Position numbers and translations under genes: made by a program. Under the pieces are notes generated by a model. The model was not told the origin of the DNA. It worked only from the letters and a program-made list of their open reading frames with translations, and searched no databases. Shown here piece after piece: positions 1-8,381 of a stretch of DNA of 64,000 bases. Every line of letters starts with the position of its first letter. Within the stretch, counting starts at the first letter, position 1. Source of the DNA: RBG-16-66-20 sp964564865 (GTDB lineage: Bacteria; Pseudomonadota; Gammaproteobacteria; Burkholderiales; SG8-39); NCBI GenBank assembly GCA_964564865.1, contig CAZMDA010000010.1, forward strand, positions 10,840-74,839, written 5' to 3'.

Positions 1-597
1 GAAGTAGAACGGCTGGCCACATGTCTCCAGCAGGTCGGGGCGCGTGTCCAGCAGTTCATTGAAGATTGCAGCCGAACTCACCACACTGCTCTTGCCACCC
101 GCCTTCGCGGTCTGCAGACAAAGCAAGCCCACGATGTCGCACGAGTCGTTGTGAAAGGGCAGGAGCTTGGTGGTCTGGTATCCGCGGGCGGACATGTCCT
201 TCGTCCAGTCTTTGCCGAGATCCCGGACGTGCCCGAGGGCCTCACCGTAGGCGTTCTGCGCAACGGCGCGACCGAGGTACGCGCCGAGCCCCCAGAATAT
301 GGTCGCCGCATCCTTTCGGGTGTAGCGCTTGCGATCGAGTCCACGGACAAGCACTACGCCACGGCCGTTCTCAAGCTCGTCAAGCAGCTGCTCGAGCTTT
401 CGGCGGAATCTCGGCAAGGGGAAGTCGGCCTTGCTGAGACCTGGAATCGAAGCCCCCCGGCGCTTCGCCTCGTTCAGGGCTGCATCCAGTTCCGCTTGAT
501 CGTCATCGGAAAGCCGGTAGATCCAGCTTTCGTCGTCGATGAGATCTCGCGATCGCCAGGCACATCTACCGTCCCATCGCTTCATCGGTAATGTCAT
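1..597 (-). CDS. TauD/TfdA-family Fe(II)/2-oxoglutarate dioxygenase, 3' part beyond window
   Basis: An open frame of 199 codons runs from ATG at 597 to the window edge without a stop. The translation has the features of the TauD/gamma-butyrobetaine hydroxylase fold. After a helical N-terminal part, residues 80-86 (VVLVRGL) form the typical entry strand. Residues 100-112 carry FWGLGAYLGR, and residues 146-151 (LLPFHND) supply the HxD pair of the 2-His-1-carboxylate iron site (H149, D151). The second histidine and the 2-oxoglutarate-binding arginine would lie outside the window. A GAGGT ribosome-binding sequence precedes the start, which is 14 bases after the binding-protein gene. It is the last visible gene of the minus-strand operon, so it probably oxidises the substrate that operon takes up. 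The substrate is unknown. Confidence 0.82.
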   Translation of the reverse strand, partial: MTLPMKRWDGRCAWRSRDLIDDESWIYRLSDDDQAELDAALNEAKRRGASIPGLSKADFPLPRFRRKLEQLLDELENGRGVVLVRGLDRKRYTRKDAATIFWGLGAYLGRAVAQNAYGEALGHVRDLGKDWTKDMSARGYQTTKLLPFHNDSCDIVGLLCLQTAKAGGKSSVVSSAAIFNELLDTRPDLLETCGQPFYF

Positions 598-611
598 GAT
601 TCGGACCTCGG

Positions 612-1601
612 TTACTCGATCTTGGCACCGGACTTCTTTACCACCGCGGCCCACCTCGCGATATCGGCCTGAATGGTTGCGGCAAGTTGCTCGGGGCTGC
701 TGCCGACGGGTACGAGCCCAAGTTCTCCGAGACGCCGTTGAACGTCGGGAGCTCGCAGGACCTTTATGAACTCCGCGTTCAATCTGTCGATGATCGCCTT
801 TGATGTACCGGCGGGCGCGAAAACCGCCCACCAAGCGTCGCTCTCGTAACCTTTCACTCCTGCTTCATCCACAGTCGGCACATCGGGCATGGAAGGAGCG
901 CGCTGTTTCCCGGTGGTCGCGAGCGCTCGCAGCTTGCCGTTCTTGATGTGACCTTCAACAGGAGGGACATTGGAAATCATCATGTGCACCCGTCCTGCGA
1001 GTAGGTCGCTCATGGCTGGACCGAGGCCCTTGTATGGGGTATGGAGAGCGTCCACTCCGGCCATAGACTTGAACAACTCCATGGAAAGGTGCGCGTTGCT
1101 GCCGCTTCCTGCGGAGGCATAGATCAAGGCACTCGGCTTCTGCTTGGCAAGGGCAATTAACTCGGGGACGGATCGTGCTGCTACCGACGGGTGAGTCACC
1201 AGCACGTTTGTGACCGATACCAGGTTCGTCACTGGGGCGAAATCCCTTGCCGGGTCATACGGTAGGTTCTGATACAGGCTTGCGACGATTGCGTGCGTCG
1301 AGTTGGTCCCGAAGGACAGGGTATAGCCGTCCGGGGATGCTTTTGCCACGGCATCCGTCCCGAGTATGCCTGCGGCACCCGGGCGGTTGTCGACCAGCAC
1401 CGGATGCCCGATGTTCTCGGAGAGTTTTTGCGCCAGCAGCCGGGCGACGATGTCGCCACCGCCCCCTGGAGGATAGGGCATCACCCATCGAACAGGCTTG
1501 ACGGGATAGTCCTGAGCAACGGCGACGCTGACTGCCGCCTGAAAGCTGACAAGGGAGCACACAAGCGCTTGCGCGAGCAATGGAAGACGAATCGACATCA
1601 T
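612..1601 (-). CDS. Bug/TctC-family tripartite tricarboxylate transporter substrate-binding protein
   Basis: The 329-residue protein starts with a hydrophobic export signal ending near AVAQDYPVK (about residue 30). It continues with the Bug-family hallmarks: PYPPGGGGDIVARLLA, the VDNRPGAAG loop, the YDPARDFAPVT segment and a C-terminal APAGTSKAIIDRLN block. Such proteins bind small carboxylates or aromatic acids in the periplasm for TctAB-type transport or for sensing. No tctA or tctB gene is visible here, as is common for Burkholderiales Bug proteins. An AAAGGA Shine-Dalgarno sequence lies 9 bases before the ATG pair. The gene sits between a hydrolase and a dioxygenase in one transcription unit, so it probably captures the pathway substrate. 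The ligand cannot be read from the sequence. Confidence 0.9.
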   Translation of the reverse strand: MMSIRLPLLAQALVCSLVSFQAAVSVAVAQDYPVKPVRWVMPYPPGGGGDIVARLLAQKLSENIGHPVLVDNRPGAAGILGTDAVAKASPDGYTLSFGTNSTHAIVASLYQNLPYDPARDFAPVTNLVSVTNVLVTHPSVAARSVPELIALAKQKPSALIYASAGSGSNAHLSMELFKSMAGVDALHTPYKGLGPAMSDLLAGRVHMMISNVPPVEGHIKNGKLRALATTGKQRAPSMPDVPTVDEAGVKGYESDAWWAVFAPAGTSKAIIDRLNAEFIKVLRAPDVQRRLGELGLVPVGSSPEQLAATIQADIARWAAVVKKSGAKIE

Positions 1602-1656
1602 GTTGAGGGAATCCTTTTCCTGATCCGATGACTTGCTGTTGCTTCGAGTTGAGGAG

Positions 1657-2451
1657 TTACTGCAGGTCGCGAAGAAATGCGTCGACGTTCCGGAAGTACA
1701 GGGAAGGTGCAGAACGAGGGCAGAAGTGCCCGCCTTTCGAGACGATCCCTAGACGCGCGCCTGGGATCGACTCCACCAGGGCTCTGGAGAAATACGGAGG
1801 ACAGATCAGGTCGTCTACTGCCGTATTGATGAATGTTGGAACCTTGATCCGATGCAGATCCTTCGTGCGATCGAACTGCACGACGGCGTCGATCTTGCTT
1901 GCCACGATCTCAACAGGGGGAAAGGCGTTGATGACTGCTTGCTCGCTCGCGCGTATCGCTTCGATGTTCTCGGAGATGTACTCCGGCGAGTACTGAAACA
2001 GCGTTCCACAACGCACATACGCCGATGCGCCATGCGCCAAAGCGTCCTTGCGAACCTCGAACAGCCGCTTGAAGTACGCGTCTGCAGTCGTCCAGCTGGA
2101 GCTCGCCACCAGGCTGAGCAATCGATGCGGATGCTCGATGGCGATGACTTGGCCGATTGCCCCTCCAGTGGAGTGGCCCACGAGATGGGCTTTTTCAATC
2201 CCCAAGCCATCCATGACGGAGAGCGCATCCTCCGCCATTTGGTCGACGGAGTAGGCGATCTTCGACATTGAACTGCGACCGGCGCCACGGTGGTCATACG
2301 TGATGACACGATAGCGTGGCGAGAAATACGGAACCTGCTCAGTCCAAAAGGATGCGTTTCCGCCCAGACCGGTCACCAGCAAAAGCGGCTCGCCTTTACC
2401 GTGAACTTCGCAGTAAAGCTCCGCACCGTCCTTCGTCCTTACAGTTGCCAT
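1657..2451 (-). CDS. alpha/beta-fold hydrolase
   Basis: The 264-residue protein has the full catalytic arrangement of an alpha/beta hydrolase. There is an oxyanion-hole region (LLLVTGLGGNASFW, residues 23-36), a nucleophile elbow GHSTGG with S94, an acid at D213 or D214 (AVDDLICPP) and H242 in KGGHFCP. The overall pattern resembles RutD-like and 3-oxoadipate enol-lactonase-like enzymes, but the similarity does not fix the substrate. It is the first structural gene after the operon promoter, 55 bases before the binding-protein gene. It is probably cytoplasmic and acts on an ester, lactone or C-C bond in the same pathway as the dioxygenase. Confidence 0.88.
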   Translation of the reverse strand: MATVRTKDGAELYCEVHGKGEPLLLVTGLGGNASFWTEQVPYFSPRYRVITYDHRGAGRSSMSKIAYSVDQMAEDALSVMDGLGIEKAHLVGHSTGGAIGQVIAIEHPHRLLSLVASSSWTTADAYFKRLFEVRKDALAHGASAYVRCGTLFQYSPEYISENIEAIRASEQAVINAFPPVEIVASKIDAVVQFDRTKDLHRIKVPTFINTAVDDLICPPYFSRALVESIPGARLGIVSKGGHFCPRSAPSLYFRNVDAFLRDLQ

Positions 2452-2547
2452 TGGTCTCGGCCGCCAGGTCTTTCTAGCCGGTGGCGCCTAAGGCGCGTCG
2501 GCAGGTCAAGAAAGGTTAGTCAACGGGGATGCATGTAGCGCAGCGCC

Positions 2548-2573
2548 AACAATTCAATATTATCATAACAATT
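2548..2573. repeat. direct repeat of AACAATT at the operon promoter, likely operator
   Basis: AACAATT occurs at 2548-2554 and again at 2567-2573, a 19-base period. CAATT/AATTG also forms an inverted pair across the same segment. One copy abuts the -10 element and the other covers the predicted transcription start. This placement suits repressor half-sites, most plausibly for the adjacent GntR protein. That assignment is inference. Confidence 0.45.
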
Positions 2574-2589
2574 GAGCGAGCTATGTCAA
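2562..2589 (-). promoter_or_regulatory. near-consensus sigma-70 promoter of the minus-strand catabolic operon
   Basis: On the minus strand a perfect -35 TTGACA (2589-2584) is followed after 16 bases by TATGAT (2567-2562), one mismatch from TATAAT. Transcription would start near 2555 and read the hydrolase, binding-protein and dioxygenase genes. The -35 overlaps the stop codon of the upstream GntR regulator. The surrounding A+T-rich stretch stands out in this G+C-rich sequence. Confidence 0.72.
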
Positions 2590-3344
2590 TCTGCGCCTCC
2601 GCGGTGCTCGCGCACGGGAATCTGGCGGTGAATCGAGAACGCCTCGTGTAGGTACCAAGATCGGGCGAGTTCGACTGGGCGTGAACGTGCGTCGAGGTAC
2701 AGCCTTTCCGTGGCAAGTAGGGGGGCGTTCGTGCCGCATCCCAGCAGCTTTGCAATCGAACGAGGCGCCGGACACGCTGCGATTCGCTCCCGCACTGACC
2801 CGATCTCCTGTCCGAGGCGTCCAAGGAGCGCGTAGATGGTGGTCGACTTGAAGTCGTCGCGCCTGAGTTCTCGGCCTATCCTCGATGGCAAGAGAATCGA
2901 CGTGAACGCGACGGGTCTGCCTCTTATGCAGCGAATGGCCCGCAACCGGAAGCCGACTGACTCCCGGAGCAGCACGGCATCATTGGCTGGAAGTCGCTGC
3001 CGTGTGTACGAGATCAGTTCCAGACTGGAGTGCTCGCCGAGTTGCACTATGTCGTCCAGTGTATCGACGGTCCATTGGGCGCGGCCGCGAGGCGAATTGC
3101 TTATGACGAAGGTGCCGCGTCGCGGGCTACGAGTGATGAGCTCGTCGGCAGTCAAGCTGTCCAAGGCGCGGCGAATCGTAATGCGACTCGCGGCATGGCT
3201 TGCACAAAGCTGTTCCTCAGTGGGCAGCTTCTGCCCGACCTTCAACTTTCCCTCGACGACTTGCTGGCGAAGCTTGAGATAGATCTGTTCATGCAAGGGC
3301 ACGAACCGCTCGGACTTGGCTTGCGTGTTGGGCTTGTGTGGCAT
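2586..3344 (-). CDS. GntR-family (HutC/UTRA subfamily) transcriptional regulator
   Basis: Residues about 15-80 form a GntR winged helix: PLHEQIYLKLRQQVVEGKL, then LPTEEQLCASHAASRITIRR and a wing ending RRGTFVIS. Residues about 95-235 match a UTRA ligand-binding domain, with LLRESVGFRLRAIRCIRGRP and a conserved-looking LLATERLYLDA strand. The ATG at 3344 is preferred because an AAAGAGAG ribosome-binding sequence precedes it. An in-frame TTG at 3449 would add 35 residues unlike the family. UTRA regulators usually repress a neighbouring catabolic operon until a small effector binds. Here the operon promoter begins inside this gene's stop codon. Confidence 0.88.
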   Translation of the reverse strand: MPHKPNTQAKSERFVPLHEQIYLKLRQQVVEGKLKVGQKLPTEEQLCASHAASRITIRRALDSLTADELITRSPRRGTFVISNSPRGRAQWTVDTLDDIVQLGEHSSLELISYTRQRLPANDAVLLRESVGFRLRAIRCIRGRPVAFTSILLPSRIGRELRRDDFKSTTIYALLGRLGQEIGSVRERIAACPAPRSIAKLLGCGTNAPLLATERLYLDARSRPVELARSWYLHEAFSIHRQIPVREHRGGAD

Positions 3345-3525
3345 GCAATTGATGCTCTCTTTAGCCAATGGATCCAAGGTGCTCCGCGGAACGTCGTCAC
3401 CGGGTTCCCGAGCAAGTCCGCTCAATGCAAGCGCAAGCCCATCCGGCAAGTACTGGAGAACCGGGCGTGGCTAGCGCTCGACATTTCCTCTCGCCGCTAC
3501 CGACGAGCGGAAGCCACGGCGCGTC

Positions 3526-4803
3526 CTAAGCGCGGAACGCCTCGCGCGCCGCCTTCAGCGTCTCCTCGATCTCGGCGGCGCCGTGCGCCGCCGAGACAAA
3601 CCCCGCTTCATACGCCGAGGGCGCGAGGTACACGCCCCGCTCCAGCATGGCGTGGAAGAACTTGTTGAATCGATCCTTGTCGCATTGCATCACCTCGGCG
3701 AAACTCGTCGGCGGCGAGGCGCGGAAGTACACGCCGAACATGCTGCCGATGGATTGGGCCGAGAAGGTGACGTTGGCCTTTCGGGCTTCCGCCAGCAGTC
3801 CCTGAACCAGTGACTGCGTGGTGGATTCGATCCGCTCCTGGAACCCCGGCTCTTCCACCAGCTTCAGCGTCGCCAGGCCCGCGGCCACCGCCACCGGGTT
3901 GCCCGAGAGCGTGCCCGCCTGGTAGACCGGCCCCAGCGGCGCGATTCTCTCCATGATGTCGCGCCGGCCGCCCACCGCGCCCACCGGCAGGCCGCCGCCG
4001 ATCACCTTGCCGAGCGTCGTGAGGTCGGGCCGGATGCCGAAGCGCGCCTGCGCCCCGCCCAGCGCGACGCGGAACCCGGTCATCACCTCGTCCAGGATCA
4101 GCACCGCGCCGTGCTTCGTGCACTGCGCGCGCAGCGCCTCCAGGAAGCCGGGCTTGGGCAGCACCAGGTTCATATTGCCCGCCACCGGTTCCACGATCAC
4201 GCCGGCGATCTCGCCGCCGCGCGCGTCGAAGGTCTTCTCCACCTGCGCGGCGTCGTTGAAATCCAGCACCAGCGTGTGCGCCGCGGTCTCCGGCGGCACG
4301 CCCGCGGAGCTCGGGTTGCCGAAGGTGAGCGCGCCGGAGCCGGCCTTCACCAGCAGGCTGTCGGCGTGGCCGTGGTAGCAGCCCTCGAACTTCACGATCA
4401 GGTTGCGCCCCGTGAATCCGCGCGCGAGGCGGATCGCGGTCATGGTGGCCTCGGTGCCCGAGGACACCAGCCGCACGCGCTCGATCGAGGGCACCAGGCG
4501 GCAGATGGCTTCCGCCAGTTCGATCTCGGCCTCGGTGGGCGCACCGAAGGACAGCGCCTTCGCGGCGGCGGCCTGCACCGCTTCCACCACGGCCGGATGG
4601 GTGTGCCCGGCGACCATCGGGCCCCAGGAGCCCAGGTAGTCGATGTAGCGCCGGCCCTCGGCGTCCCAGACGTGGGCGCCAGAGGCGCGCGCCATGAACG
4701 GCGGCGCGCCGCCCACGGCGCGGAAGGCGCGCACCGGGGAGTTGACCCCGGCCGGGATGCGCCGCTGCGCGCGCTCGAACAGGTCCTGGTTGCGCTGGCT
4801 CAT
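3526..4803 (-). CDS. hemL: glutamate-1-semialdehyde 2,1-aminomutase
   Basis: HemL is a PLP enzyme that converts glutamate-1-semialdehyde to 5-aminolevulinate in the C5 branch of tetrapyrrole synthesis. The 425-residue length is usual for the family. Diagnostic segments are the opening RIPAGVNSPVRAFRAVGG, the substrate loop YLGSWGPMVAGHTHPAV, SSGTEATMTAIRLARG, the PLP aspartate in LILDEVMTGFRV and the Schiff-base lysine in TTLGKVIGGGLPVGA. The start codon overlaps the thiE stop codon as ATGA, so the two are translationally coupled. The order thiD-thiE-hemL is common in betaproteobacteria. Confidence 0.97.
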   Translation of the reverse strand: MSQRNQDLFERAQRRIPAGVNSPVRAFRAVGGAPPFMARASGAHVWDAEGRRYIDYLGSWGPMVAGHTHPAVVEAVQAAAAKALSFGAPTEAEIELAEAICRLVPSIERVRLVSSGTEATMTAIRLARGFTGRNLIVKFEGCYHGHADSLLVKAGSGALTFGNPSSAGVPPETAAHTLVLDFNDAAQVEKTFDARGGEIAGVIVEPVAGNMNLVLPKPGFLEALRAQCTKHGAVLILDEVMTGFRVALGGAQARFGIRPDLTTLGKVIGGGLPVGAVGGRRDIMERIAPLGPVYQAGTLSGNPVAVAAGLATLKLVEEPGFQERIESTTQSLVQGLLAEARKANVTFSAQSIGSMFGVYFRASPPTSFAEVMQCDKDRFNKFFHAMLERGVYLAPSAYEAGFVSAAHGAAEIEETLKAAREAFRA

Positions 4804-5420
4804 CGAAGGGCGGCTTCCTGTGCGTAGAGTTGGTTGAAGGCGCGCGCCGCGGCCGCGACGTCGGGCGCGTCGAACAGCGCGGAGATCACCGCGAGGCCAT
4901 CCGCGCCGGCCGCCACCAGCTGCGGCGCGTTGGCGAGCGTGATGCCGCCGATCGCGACCATCGGCAGTCCCAGCGGACGGGCGGCGTCGAACAGCGACAG
5001 CGGCGCGCGCACCGCGCCGGGCTTGGTGGGCGAGGGGAACACGCTGCCGAAGGCGATGTAGTCGGCGCCCGCGGCTGCGGCGCGCCGGGCGAGGTCCAGC
5101 GAGTCGTAGCAGGAGGCGCCCAGCAGCCCGGGGAATGCGGCGCGCGCGGCGGCGAGTTCGCCGTCCTCGCGGCCCAGGTGCAGGCCGTGGGCCTTCACTT
5201 CCAGCGCCAGCGCGAGGTCGTCGTTGACGATGAGCCGCGCGCCGTGGCGATTCGCGAGCGCCACCAGGGCGCGCGCCTCGGCCAGGCGCTGCGCGGGCGC
5301 GGCGGATTTGTTCCGGTACTGCAGCAGGCGCGTCCCGCCCGCGAGAGCGCGTTCGACGAGCCGCAGCAGGCGCTCGCTGTCCGTGCCGTCAGGCGTGATC
5401 GCGTAGAGGCCGCGCAGCAT
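4800..5420 (-). CDS. thiE: thiamine-phosphate synthase
   Basis: ThiE joins hydroxymethylpyrimidine diphosphate and the thiazole phosphate to make thiamine phosphate. The protein of about 206 residues starts LRGLYAITPDG and has the TIM-barrel features of the family: LLQYRNKSA, a diphosphate-binding LIVNDDLALAL, GLHLGREDG, DYIAFGSVFPSPTKP and a C-terminal PMVAIGGITLANA. The start is one of two adjacent ATGs (5423, 5420). An AAGG sequence is better spaced for the second. The open frame extends further upstream, but that part only shadows thiD. The coding region overlaps the 3' end of thiD by about 30 bases. Confidence 0.95.
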   Translation of the reverse strand: MLRGLYAITPDGTDSERLLRLVERALAGGTRLLQYRNKSAAPAQRLAEARALVALANRHGARLIVNDDLALALEVKAHGLHLGREDGELAAARAAFPGLLGASCYDSLDLARRAAAAGADYIAFGSVFPSPTKPGAVRAPLSLFDAARPLGLPMVAIGGITLANAPQLVAAGADGLAVISALFDAPDVAAAARAFNQLYAQEAALR

Positions 5421-6210
5421 CATTGCCTTGCGAGTGGAAGCGGTTCGGCAGCGATTGCCCGGCGCCCGCGGTGAAGCCGCGCTGCAGGGCTTTCCAGGTG
5501 TAGGCCTGCGCTTCGCGAGCGGCCTCGGCCACCGGCATTCCCCGCGCGAGGAACGCGGCCAGCGCGGAGGCGAGCGTGCAGCCCGAGCCATGGTAGCCGC
5601 CGGGCAGGCGCGGCCAGCGGTCCTCGCGCAGCTTGCCGCCCGCACCGTACAGGGTGTTCACGACCTGCGCGCCCGGCTCGTGCGTGCCCGTGACGAGCAC
5701 CTGCTTGCAGCCCATCTCCACCAGGCGCGCGGCGCAGGCCTCCAGCGAAGCGCCGTCGTCGTCGCAGAGATGGCGCGCCTCCAGGCTGTTGGGCGTGAGC
5801 ACCGTGGTGAGCGGCAGCAGGCGCGTGCGCAGCGCCTCCACGGTCGCCGCGTCGGCGAGCGCGTCGCCCCGGCCGGAGGCGAGTACCGGGTCGAGCACCA
5901 CCGGCAGGCGCGGAAACTTCCCGATGGCGCGCGCCACGGCCTCGACGTTCGCGGCCGAGCCGAGCACGCCGATCTTGAACGCGTCCACCGGCATGTCCTC
6001 GAGCAGGCGCTTGGCCTGCGCCTCGACCCAGGCGCTGTCCACTGGCTGCACGCCGTGCACGCCGCGGGTGTCCTGCGCGGTGAGCGCGGTCAGGACCGAC
6101 AGCGGATGGCAGCCCAGCGCGGCAAGGGTGAGGATGTCCGCCTGCACGCCGGCCCCTCCGGTGGGATCGGAGGCAGCGAAACAAAGGACGATCGGGGGTC
6201 GCGCATTCAC
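5389..6210 (-). CDS. thiD: hydroxymethylpyrimidine/phosphomethylpyrimidine kinase
   Basis: ThiD phosphorylates HMP and HMP-P, supplying the pyrimidine half of thiamine for the ThiE enzyme encoded next. The 273-residue protein has the ribokinase-fold signatures: the N-terminal CFAASDPTGGAGVQADI, the VLDPVLASGRGD segment, the LTPNSLEA switch, VLVTGTHE, and the C-terminal GYHGSGCTLASALA with the anion hole and catalytic aspartate region. In this protein the usual GTGCT core reads GSGCT. It is the first gene of the thiD-thiE-hemL run and lies divergently from the rubredoxin gene across 73 bases. Confidence 0.96.
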   Translation of the reverse strand: MNARPPIVLCFAASDPTGGAGVQADILTLAALGCHPLSVLTALTAQDTRGVHGVQPVDSAWVEAQAKRLLEDMPVDAFKIGVLGSAANVEAVARAIGKFPRLPVVLDPVLASGRGDALADAATVEALRTRLLPLTTVLTPNSLEARHLCDDDGASLEACAARLVEMGCKQVLVTGTHEPGAQVVNTLYGAGGKLREDRWPRLPGGYHGSGCTLASALAAFLARGMPVAEAAREAQAYTWKALQRGFTAGAGQSLPNRFHSQGNDAARPLRDHA

Positions 6211-6226
6211 GCGGGCGCCACTGGAG

Positions 6227-6256
6227 TTGGTTTAATATCGCGCTTCATTCTATCCC
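6227..6256. promoter_or_regulatory. possible divergent promoter elements between thiD and rubredoxin
   Basis: The 73-base gap between two divergent genes contains an A+T-richer core. On the plus strand TTTAAT (6231-6236), or TTGGTT with an 18-base spacer to TATCCC, could serve rubredoxin. On the minus strand TAGAAT (6252-6247) could be a -10 for thiD. No good -35 is visible for either, so this is weak. Confidence 0.3.
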
Positions 6257-6283
6257 ACCGCAACCACGGGCATTACCGATCCG

Positions 6284-6469
6284 ATGACTGAGAACGTCGT
6301 ACAGCACCGCACTTGGATGTGCCTGATCTGCGGATTCGTCTACGACGAGGCGGCCGGCATTCCCGGCGAGGGCATCGCGCCCGGCACGCGCTGGGAAGAC
6401 GTGCCGATGAACTGGACCTGCCCGGAGTGCGGCGCGCGCAAGGACGATTTCGAGATGATGGAGATCTGA
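6284..6469 (+). CDS. rubredoxin
   Basis: This 61-residue iron protein has the two knuckles that bind a single Fe(Cys)4 centre: CLIC (residues 13-16) and CPEC (residues 46-49). Between them is the family's GFVYDEAAGIPGEGIAPGTRWEDVP core. It is a one-electron carrier acting in the cytoplasm. The partner is not evident here; rubredoxins serve alkane hydroxylases, superoxide reductase or oxygen-sensitive ferroproteins. It is transcribed alone on the plus strand, and its end faces the kinase gene only 7 bases away. Confidence 0.96.
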   Translation: MTENVVQHRTWMCLICGFVYDEAAGIPGEGIAPGTRWEDVPMNWTCPECGARKDDFEMMEI

Positions 6470-6480
6470 GCGCCGCTCAG
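6466..6480. terminator. short hairpin between convergent rubredoxin and kinase genes
   Basis: CTGAGC, a three-base loop and GCTCAG form a 6-bp stem that spans the stop codons of both converging genes. There is no T-run, so intrinsic termination is doubtful. Confidence 0.25.
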
Positions 6481-8363
6481 GTCTTGCCCAGCAGCGAGGC
6501 GAAGCGCCCGCCCAGCGCCTTGATGCGTCCCAGCAGCGAACGCTCCGCGGCATCCTCGGCCTTGCGCCGCTTCGCCGATTCGGCGCGCAGCAGGCCCGGC
6601 GCCTGCGCCATGCGCGCATAGCGGTCCAGCGCCGCCGCCGTCGCGGCATGCAGCAGCGACAGGTTGAGCGGCTTCTTCACGAAGCGGTAGATCCGCGCCT
6701 CGTTGATCAGGCTGATGATGGTTTCCGAGTCGGCCGAGCCGGAGGCGGCGATCAGCTGCGTCTGCGGGGATTGCTGCTTGAGCACCCGCAGCAGCGCCGC
6801 CGGATCCCCGGGAACCGAATCCAGGTCGCACACCAGGGCGCCGATTTCCTCGGCCGCGAGCAGGGCGAGCGCGTCCTCCGCGGTCGCCGCTTCCAGCACC
6901 TTCCAGGCGCCGCGGGCGAGTTCCCGCGCGCCGCGCGCGATCGCCGCATCCCCCAGCACCAGCACCGCGCCGCGCACCTTCAAGGCCTGCGTCGGGCGCG
7001 CCGCGGCCGCCTCCAGGGCGATGGCGACGTCGGCCGCCTCGACCAGCGTCGCGCGCAGCTCGTCCTCGTTCCAGGGCTTGGAGACGAAGCGGAACACTTC
7101 GCTGTCGTTGACCGAACCCACGATGGCGGCGAGGTCCGAGTACCCGGTGAGCAGGATCCGCACCGTCGCGGGCGCCACCGCCTTCGCCTGGCGCAGCAGT
7201 TCCACCCCCGGCATTTCCGGCATGCGCTGGTCGCTCACCAGGACGTGGAAGCGGCGCGCCTGGAGCCGCTCCAGCGCCTGCGCCCCGCCGGTGGCGGTCT
7301 CGACCTCGAAGCTGTCGCGGAACAGGGCGCGCAGTGCGCTCACCACGCGTTCCTCGTCGTCCACGAACAGCGCCGCGGGAAGCTTGCGCGCTGGCTGCGG
7401 CGGCAATGGCGCAGAAACGGAGGCGACGGGGGGTACGGGGGGGGCAAGTGGCGCCGCCGCCCCCCCTGTTCCTGCCAGCGCTTTGCGCAGCGCGCCGACG
7501 TTGCCCGGCAGCTTCACCGACTGCGTGGAGGAGGGCATCGCCTCGTTGGCGCCGGGAAACGCCGCGCGCAGGGCGTCGAGGAACTCGCGCGCGCTGGCGT
7601 AGCGGTTCTGCGGCTTCTTCGCCAGCGCGCGGCCGAGCGCCATGTCGATGGACACCGGCAGCTTGGGCTCGAAGGTGGAGGCGGGCGGGGGCGGCGAATC
7701 GAGGATCTGGCGCATCAGCTGGCCGCCCTGGCCGGTGAACGGGCGCCGGCCGCACAGCACCTCGTAGACGATGACGCCGGCGGCGTAGATGTCGGTGCGC
7801 TCGTCGGCCTGCGCGCCGTCGAACTGCTCCGGGGCCATGTAGTAGGGCGTGCCCAGCACCTCGCCCTCCTGCGTCAGGTGCGAGCGCTCGATGCGCGCGA
7901 TGCCGAAGTCGCTGATCTTGGCCGTGCCCATGCCGCTCACCAGCACGTTGCCGGGCTTGACGTCGCGGTGCACGACGCCGCGCGCGTGCGAATAGTCGAG
8001 CGCCTCCAGCAGGTCCGCGATCACCGAGGGCAGGCGCGTGATCTCCGGCCGCCAGCCCTCGACGAGGTGCTCGCGCAGCGATTTGCCCTCGACCAGTTCC
8101 ATGGCGATCCAGGCCTGCTCCTCGTCCTCGCCGTATTCGTAGATGGCGACGATGTTCGGGTGCTGCAGGCTGCCGGCGGCCTGGGCCTCGCGCTTGAAGC
8201 GCTCCAGCACCAGCGCGGCCTCGTCGGCGGGCAGGTCGGCCTTGCGCACCACCTTCAGCGCCGCGGGGCGCTGGATCACCGGGTCGGCGCCGCGGTAAAC
8301 CACCGCCATGCCGCCGCGGCCGAGCTCTCCGGAGACCTCGTAGCGGCCGATCCGCATGGTCAC
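6477..8363 (-). CDS. Hanks-type Ser/Thr kinase fused to two response-regulator receiver domains
   Basis: Residues 7-270 are an apparently active protein kinase: glycine loop GELGRGGMAVV, ATP lysine K37, HRDVKPGN with catalytic D134, DFG at 152-154, and MAPE. After a proline/alanine linker (about 271-328), residues 330-445 form a receiver domain with acidic D335/D336, phosphoacceptor D378 in LVSDQRMPEMPG, T406 and K429. Residues 464-580 resemble a second receiver. D513 and the KKP motif are kept, but only one of the two acidic residues is clear. The C-terminus is basic and helical. The gene lies 18 bases after the histidine kinase gene on the same strand. I infer that phosphotransfer from that kinase tunes the Ser/Thr kinase. 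Substrates are unknown. Confidence 0.9.
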   Translation of the reverse strand: MTMRIGRYEVSGELGRGGMAVVYRGADPVIQRPAALKVVRKADLPADEAALVLERFKREAQAAGSLQHPNIVAIYEYGEDEEQAWIAMELVEGKSLREHLVEGWRPEITRLPSVIADLLEALDYSHARGVVHRDVKPGNVLVSGMGTAKISDFGIARIERSHLTQEGEVLGTPYYMAPEQFDGAQADERTDIYAAGVIVYEVLCGRRPFTGQGGQLMRQILDSPPPPASTFEPKLPVSIDMALGRALAKKPQNRYASAREFLDALRAAFPGANEAMPSSTQSVKLPGNVGALRKALAGTGGAAAPLAPPVPPVASVSAPLPPQPARKLPAALFVDDEERVVSALRALFRDSFEVETATGGAQALERLQARRFHVLVSDQRMPEMPGVELLRQAKAVAPATVRILLTGYSDLAAIVGSVNDSEVFRFVSKPWNEDELRATLVEAADVAIALEAAAARPTQALKVRGAVLVLGDAAIARGARELARGAWKVLEAATAEDALALLAAEEIGALVCDLDSVPGDPAALLRVLKQQSPQTQLIAASGSADSETIISLINEARIYRFVKKPLNLSLLHAATAAALDRYARMAQAPGLLRAESAKRRKAEDAAERSLLGRIKALGGRFASLLGKT

Positions 8364-8381
8364 TGCGCGGTCACCGGGCGC

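Noticed and set aside
6466..6480. A functional intrinsic terminator between rubredoxin and the kinase gene
   Set aside because: The 6-bp stem has no T-run and falls inside the coding ends of both genes. It is listed only at low confidence.
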